DNA from: Spirochaetaceae bacterium
Lineage (GTDB): Bacteria; Spirochaetota; Spirochaetia; Treponematales; Breznakiellaceae
Direction of reading: 5' to 3'
DNA: 8,863 nt
Assembly: GCA_031267955.1 (NCBI GenBank)
Contig: JAIRYB010000028.1
Span: 1-8,863, forward strand
The notes below the pieces were generated by a model that saw only the letters and a list, made by a program, of their open reading frames with translations, made no database searches and was not told the DNA's origin. Shown here piece by piece: positions 4,918 through 8,863 of the stretch (its first letter is position 1; every line of letters begins with the position of its first letter). The position numbers were made by a program, and so were the translations under genes.

Positions 4918-6153
4918 ATGGAAATGACGGCGGAAATGCTCTCAGGAATTAAGGCATCGATAGGCAGCGCGATGAGGGGCGAATTCTACCGGAAGCGATT
5001 CGCGGGGATTAACCCGGAAGATATCGGGAGCCGGGCCGATTTTGAAAGGCTTCCCCTGACTGAAAAGGAGGATCTGCGGGAAGCCTACCCCCTGGGGCTT
5101 CAGGCGGTAAGCGACGAGCGTATTGTCAGGATTCACTCGTCATCCGGGACGACCGGCAAGGCGGTGATGATCCCCTATACGCAAAAAGATGTGGACGACT
5201 GGGCCGTCCAGTTTGCCCGCTGTTACAGCATGGCCGGTATTACGAATACCGACCGCGTACAGATTACCCCGGGCTACGGCCTCTGGACCGCGGGCATAGG
5301 CTTCCAGCTCGGGGCGGAACGGCTTGGGGCAATGGCCATCCCAATGGGGCCGGGAAACACGGAACGGCAGATCCGGATGATGATAGACCTTAAATCCACG
5401 GTCCTCTGCGCCACATCGTCCTACGCCCTGCTTCTGGCCGAGGAAATCGAACGCCGGGGGGTGCGGGACAGAATCTGCCTGAAAAAAGGGGTAATCGGCT
5501 CCGAGCGCTGGGGGGAAAAGATGCGCAGGCGTATTTCCTCGGAACTGGGGATAAGCCTCTACGATATCTACGGGCTTACCGAGATATACGGCCCCGGTAT
5601 CGGGATTAGCTGCGAGCACGGCTGCGGCATGCATCTGTGGACCGATTATTTTTACTTCGAGATAATCAACCCGGATACCGGCAAAGCTGTCCCGGCGGGT
5701 GAAACCGGCGAAATCGTGATCACCACGCTGCGGAAAGAGGGGGCCCCGCTTATCCGCTACCGCACCCGCGACCTGACCAGGGAAATACCCGGGGCCTGTC
5801 CCTGCGGCTCGCCCTACCCCCGGATTGGCACGATCATAGGCCGCTCGGACGACATGGTAAAGGTAAAGGGCGTGATGATCTATCCCAGCCGGGTGGACGA
5901 GCTTCTGGCCGCCATTCCCGATGTATCCAGCGAGTACCGGATAGAGATTGGGCACGCGGGCGGCCGTGACGAGATGATCCTCTACTTTGAAACGCCGCTT
6001 CGCAGCCCGGAGGAACGGGGCAATCTGGAAAAAATCGTGGAAACGCGCTTCCGGGAAAAGATCAGCATGACCCCCAGGGCCGTGGCCGCAGGAATGGGGG
6101 ATCTGCCCCGCAGCGAGAAAAAGACCGCCCGTATCATCGACAAAAGGGAATAG
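4918..6153 (+). CDS. paaK: Phenylacetate-CoA ligase family adenylating enzyme
   Basis: This 411-residue member of the ANL superfamily activates an aryl or short-chain carboxylic acid with ATP and couples it to coenzyme A. Motifs in order are the ATP loop SSSGTTGK (74-81), the adenine-site motif YDIYGLTE (215-222), RYRTRDLT (280-287) with the ribose-binding Asp285, the hinge region GRSDDMVKVKGVMIYP (308-323), and the C-terminal PRSEKKTAR (397-405), where Lys402 aligns with the catalytic lysine of PaaK proteins. Cys232, Cys236, His239, Cys294 and Cys296 cluster as in a possible structural zinc site. Size and motifs fit PaaK (about 430 residues). It is not part of an aerobic paa cluster and has no indolepyruvate oxidoreductase beside it, so the in vivo acid (phenylacetate, indoleacetate, benzoate-like) is undetermined. 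ATG 4918 is backed by GAGGGA and its own promoter. Monocistronic. Confidence 0.88.
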   Translation: MEMTAEMLSGIKASIGSAMRGEFYRKRFAGINPEDIGSRADFERLPLTEKEDLREAYPLGLQAVSDERIVRIHSSSGTTGKAVMIPYTQKDVDDWAVQFARCYSMAGITNTDRVQITPGYGLWTAGIGFQLGAERLGAMAIPMGPGNTERQIRMMIDLKSTVLCATSSYALLLAEEIERRGVRDRICLKKGVIGSERWGEKMRRRISSELGISLYDIYGLTEIYGPGIGISCEHGCGMHLWTDYFYFEIINPDTGKAVPAGETGEIVITTLRKEGAPLIRYRTRDLTREIPGACPCGSPYPRIGTIIGRSDDMVKVKGVMIYPSRVDELLAAIPDVSSEYRIEIGHAGGRDEMILYFETPLRSPEERGNLEKIVETRFREKISMTPRAVAAGMGDLPRSEKKTARIIDKRE

Positions 6154-6162
6154 CCCGGCGCT

Positions 6163-7083
6163 CTATTCGTCCCAAAGCCAGGTGGACAGGTAGCGCTCGC
6201 CGGTATCCGGCAGGACCGCGACTATGGTCTTACCCTTGTTTTCCGGACGCCTGGAAATGGTGAGGGCCGCTTCCAGGGCGGCGCCGGAGGAGATGCCCAC
6301 GAGTATCCCCTCCTTTTTCGCCAGGGCGCGGGCGGTATTCCCGGCCTTTACGTCATCGGTCTGGTAGATCTCGTCGATAATGTCCTTGTCGTAAACCTGC
6401 GGAACAAAACCCGCGCCTATCCCCTGTATTTTGTGGGGGCCGGGCTGCCCGCCGGAAAGCACCGGCGAGGCCGAGGGTTCCACGGCCACAACCTTGACCG
6501 AGGGCTTTTTGGATTTAATGTACTTGCCCGCGCCGGTTACCGTGCCGCCGGTCCCGACCCCGCCGACAAGTATATCGATCTTTCCGCCGGTATCCTTCCA
6601 GATTTCCGGGCCCGTTGTCGTTTCGTGGATCGCCGGGTTTGCGGGGTTGTTGAACTGCTGGGGGATAAAGGAATTGGGAATGGAGGCGGCCAGTTCTTCG
6701 GCCTTGGCAATAGCGCCCTTCATCCCCTTGGCCCCCTCGGTAAGTTCCAGTTCCGCGCCCAGGGCCTTGAGAAGTTTGCGCCGTTCAATGGACATGGTTT
6801 CCGGCATGGTCAGGATGATCCGGTAGCCCTTGACCGCCGCCACAAAGGCAAGCCCTATCCCCGTATTGCCGCTGGTAGGCTCAATAAGCACTGTCCCCGG
6901 CTTGATCCGGCCGTCCTTCTCCGCCGTTTCGATGAGCGCCAGGGCAATCCGGTCCTTTACGCTATGCAGCGGGTTAAAGTATTCAAGTTTGACGTAGACC
7001 GCCGCGGCGCCTTCGTTGATCTTGTTAATTTTCACGATAGGGGTGTTCCCTATCAAGTCCGTAATTTTCTCGGCTTTTGCCAT
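6163..7083 (-). CDS. cysK: Cysteine synthase A (O-acetylserine sulfhydrylase)
   Basis: This 306-residue fold-type II PLP enzyme makes L-cysteine from O-acetylserine and sulfide in the cytoplasm. Lys43 in NPLHSVKDR (37-45) is the Schiff-base lysine. PTSGNTG (69-75) is the substrate-carboxylate loop, GVGTGGT (175-181) binds the PLP phosphate, and GISSGAA (263-269) carries the serine contacting the pyridine nitrogen. Full length, with the usual C-terminal PDTGERYLST (292-301). ATG 7083 has a textbook AGGAGG (7089-7094) five bases upstream and a near-consensus promoter. The ATG and motif spacing leave no doubt about the start. Its end faces the phenylacetate-CoA ligase stop at nine bases with no terminator between. 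No cysE or sulfate-assimilation gene is adjacent. Some CysK homologues also take other nucleophiles, but nothing here suggests a cystathionine beta-synthase domain. Confidence 0.95.
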   Translation of the reverse strand: MAKAEKITDLIGNTPIVKINKINEGAAAVYVKLEYFNPLHSVKDRIALALIETAEKDGRIKPGTVLIEPTSGNTGIGLAFVAAVKGYRIILTMPETMSIERRKLLKALGAELELTEGAKGMKGAIAKAEELAASIPNSFIPQQFNNPANPAIHETTTGPEIWKDTGGKIDILVGGVGTGGTVTGAGKYIKSKKPSVKVVAVEPSASPVLSGGQPGPHKIQGIGAGFVPQVYDKDIIDEIYQTDDVKAGNTARALAKKEGILVGISSGAALEAALTISRRPENKGKTIVAVLPDTGERYLSTWLWDE

Positions 7084-7121
7084 AATGGCCTCCTGTTCGA
7101 AATCATAGTATTTATATAGGT

Positions 7122-7150
7122 ATTATCTAAATTATTTTCAGGATTGTCAA
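7122..7150 (-). promoter_or_regulatory. Sigma70-type promoter of cysK
   Basis: On the minus strand, perfect -35 TTGACA (7145-7150) and -10 GATAAT (7122-7127) have the ideal 17-base spacing in an A+T-rich setting. Transcription should start near 7115, giving a leader of about 30 bases. I could not identify a CymR, CysB or Rrf2-type operator in it. Confidence 0.75.
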
Positions 7151-7194
7151 GGGAAAATTAAAGCAAAACAGTGTTTTCGACCCATAGTTCGTAT

Positions 7195-7200
7195 GGAGGA
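7195..7200 (+). promoter_or_regulatory. Ribosome binding site of the YifB/ComM gene
   Basis: GGAGGA lies five bases before ATG 7206 and selects it over the in-frame ATG at 7215. No good promoter is evident in 7151-7194. The best -10-like hexamer is CATAGT (7183-7188), without a -35, so the gene may be weakly or differently transcribed. Confidence 0.6.
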
Positions 7201-7205
7201 ATTAT

Positions 7206-8863
7206 ATGCGGATTATGGCGTATTCCCCTTACGGGGCCGACGGAATCATTATACAGGTTGAGGCGGATATACGCCGGGGTATTCCCGGGGTAGATATTAC
7301 CGGGCTCGCGGAAGGCGCGGTCAGGGAGGCGAGAGAGCGGGTCAGGGCGGCTTTCAGGAATTCCGGCTTTGCCTTTCCGCCGGACAGGGTGCTTATCAAC
7401 CTGGCGCCGGCGGGCGTAAGAAAAGACGGAGCCGCCCTGGATTTGCCCATTGCCCTGGCGGTGATGCTGGCGGCGGAAGATATCGTCCCGCCGCCGGATT
7501 CCGAAAAACCGGTGAATGTTATGGTCCTGGGCGAGCTGGAACTGTCGGGCAGGCTGCGCCCGGTACGCGGGGTAATCGCCGCCGTTGACGCGGGACTCCG
7601 GGCGGGCATAGGCTGGTTTATTGTGCCGGCGGAAAATGCCCGGGAGGCCGCGATTATAGCGCCCGGCAGATTCGCCGCGCCCGGAACCTTGTCCGAAGCG
7701 GCGGGGATCCTCGCCGGATTCACCGGCTCCCTCTCTTTCCCGGCTGCGCCTGCGCCTGGCCGTCTGAACCCGGGCGGCATGGGGAACCGGCCCTCATTGG
7801 CCGCCTATACGGCGGTACGGGGCCAGGGGCGTTACAAGCGGGCCATGGAAATAGCCGCCGCGGGGGGGCATAATCTTCTGGTTTTCGGGCCGCCCGGGGC
7901 GGGCAAAACCATGCTTGCCCGGAGCATGCCCGCCATCCTGCCGCCGCTTACCAAGGCCGAGGCGGTAGAAGCGACCAGAATCCACAGTCTGGCCGGCGGT
8001 TTTCTGGGAAACGGCGAAAATTCCCGCGATACCGGGGAGGCGCGGGCTGCCGGCCGGTCCGCCGAACAGGCTTCCTGCGAAAATATCAGCCTTATTACCT
8101 ACCCGCCGTTCCGGGCCCCGCACCATTCGGCCAGCGCCGAAGGTATTCTGGGCGGCGGCAAGTATGTACGCCCCGGGGAGATTAGCCTTGCCAACTTCGG
8201 CGTGCTGTTCCTGGACGAAGCTCCGGAATTCCGCGCCAATGTGCTGCAAGCTCTGCGGGAACCGCTGGAGGACCGGGTAATCACTATTTCCCGGGCAGAA
8301 GGCCCGGTCCGGCTTCCGGCGGATTTCCAGCTTCTCCTTGCCGCGAACCCCTGCCCCTGCGGGCGTTTCGGCCTGAGAGGGCACGCGGACCGGACCGGAC
8401 CAGCGGGCTGTTTCTGCACCCCGGAGGAAATTCACCGCTACTGGCGAAAATTTTCCGGGGCGCTCCTTGACCGTATAGAGCTGCGGGTCGCGGTTATGCC
8501 GCCCGAAACAAACCGGCTGGATTGGAACAACGAAGAGCCTGCCGAAGCAGTTGCGCGGCGGGTATTGCAGGCGGTGCGGATCCAGCGGGAACGGTTCAAA
8601 GGTTCGGCGGTCCGCCGGAACGCGCGGATGACGCCCGATCTTGTTGAACAATACTGCGCGCCCGCGCCCGAGGCAAAAAAGGCCCTCTGTCTGGCCGCGG
8701 GGAAATTCCGGTTTTCGGCGCGGGCCTACCACGGCAGCCTGCGGGTCGCCCGCACAATCGCGGACCTGGAGGGCTGCGAAACCATCAGGAGCAGCCATAT
8801 CCTGGAGGCGATACAGCACCGCCGCCTGGGCGACGATCCCTACGATATCCTTTCCGTGGAACA
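7206..8863 (+). CDS. comM: YifB/ComM Mg-chelatase-like AAA+ ATPase, 3' end cut by window
   Basis: 552 codons are visible, open to the right edge, with no stop. The N-terminal domain (about 1-120) matches the YifB ChlI-like region: VREARERVRAAFRNSGF (39-55), INLAPAGVRKDGAALDLPIA (64-83). The AAA+ core has Walker A GPPGAGKT (228-235), PFRAPHHSAS (301-310), Walker B LFLDEAPEF (334-342; Asp337, Glu338), LEDRVITISRAEG (354-366) and LLDRIELRV (420-428) with candidate arginine finger Arg423. Cys383, Cys385, Cys402 and Cys404 form a CxC...CxC pair typical of the family. The C-terminal helical lid ends SLRVARTIADLEG (511-523). In naturally competent bacteria ComM is a hexameric helicase driving branch migration during recombination; elsewhere its role is unclear. 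The visible part already exceeds the usual roughly 510 residues, largely through an insertion at about 265-296, so little is missing. Divergent from cysK. Confidence 0.92.
   Translation, partial: MRIMAYSPYGADGIIIQVEADIRRGIPGVDITGLAEGAVREARERVRAAFRNSGFAFPPDRVLINLAPAGVRKDGAALDLPIALAVMLAAEDIVPPPDSEKPVNVMVLGELELSGRLRPVRGVIAAVDAGLRAGIGWFIVPAENAREAAIIAPGRFAAPGTLSEAAGILAGFTGSLSFPAAPAPGRLNPGGMGNRPSLAAYTAVRGQGRYKRAMEIAAAGGHNLLVFGPPGAGKTMLARSMPAILPPLTKAEAVEATRIHSLAGGFLGNGENSRDTGEARAAGRSAEQASCENISLITYPPFRAPHHSASAEGILGGGKYVRPGEISLANFGVLFLDEAPEFRANVLQALREPLEDRVITISRAEGPVRLPADFQLLLAANPCPCGRFGLRGHADRTGPAGCFCTPEEIHRYWRKFSGALLDRIELRVAVMPPETNRLDWNNEEPAEAVARRVLQAVRIQRERFKGSAVRRNARMTPDLVEQYCAPAPEAKKALCLAAGKFRFSARAYHGSLRVARTIADLEGCETIRSSHILEAIQHRRLGDDPYDILSVE

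Noticed and set aside
7794..8819. Minus-strand open frame opposite the YifB/ComM gene (341 codons)
   Set aside because: The plus-strand frame encodes an unmistakable ComM protein across the same bases.

Overview
The window is a G+C-rich bacterial chromosome segment holding seven protein genes and two stretches of repeat-rich noncoding DNA. Strong ribosome binding sites and sigma70-type promoters indicate a bacterium. The gene set (standalone phenylacetate-CoA ligase, short archaeal-type isopropylmalate dehydratase pair, a tandem AAA+ protein of the Ycf46 style, YifB/ComM) and the palindromic intergenic repeats remind me of anaerobic spirochaetes of the termite-gut Treponema kind. That assignment rests on remembered resemblance, not on a search.

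Layout, left to right. Positions 1-306 have no convincing complete gene. They hold what looks like the end of an IS21-type insertion sequence (two copies of a 22-23 bp repeat, the outer ending at 101), then a nested palindromic structure closed by an 8 bp helix (108-202), an intrinsic terminator (214-237) and a REP-like hairpin (246-279). Positions 307-4438 are a minus-strand, probably four-gene operon, read as leuC, leuD, a hotdog thioesterase and a two-module AAA+ ATPase. It is driven by a near-consensus promoter at 4531-4560 and probably ends at the 214-237 terminator. Positions 4439-4917 are noncoding: the leuC leader and promoter, a very G+C-rich cluster of hairpins (4591-4720), a weaker hairpin, and the promoter of the next gene.

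Positions 4918-6153 (+) encode a phenylacetate-CoA ligase. It converges, with only 9 bp between stop codons, on cysK (6163-7083, -), an O-acetylserine sulfhydrylase with a clear promoter. Divergent from cysK, a YifB/ComM Mg-chelatase-like ATPase starts at 7206 (+) and runs off the right edge with only its last residues missing.

How the genes relate: leuC and leuD form the two subunits of one hydro-lyase, nominally the second step of leucine synthesis. No leuA or leuB is nearby, and the small-subunit specificity loop reads YLTE, so a different 2-hydroxyacid substrate is possible. The co-oriented thioesterase and AAA+ protein have no evident metabolic tie to it. The acyl-CoA ligase, cysteine synthase and ComM genes look like independent transcription units. 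I found no CRISPR array, tRNA, rRNA or recognisable defence system. The best leads for something new are the palindromic RNA-like structure at 108-202, the GGA-loop hairpin cluster at 4591-4720, and the atypical dehydratase operon.
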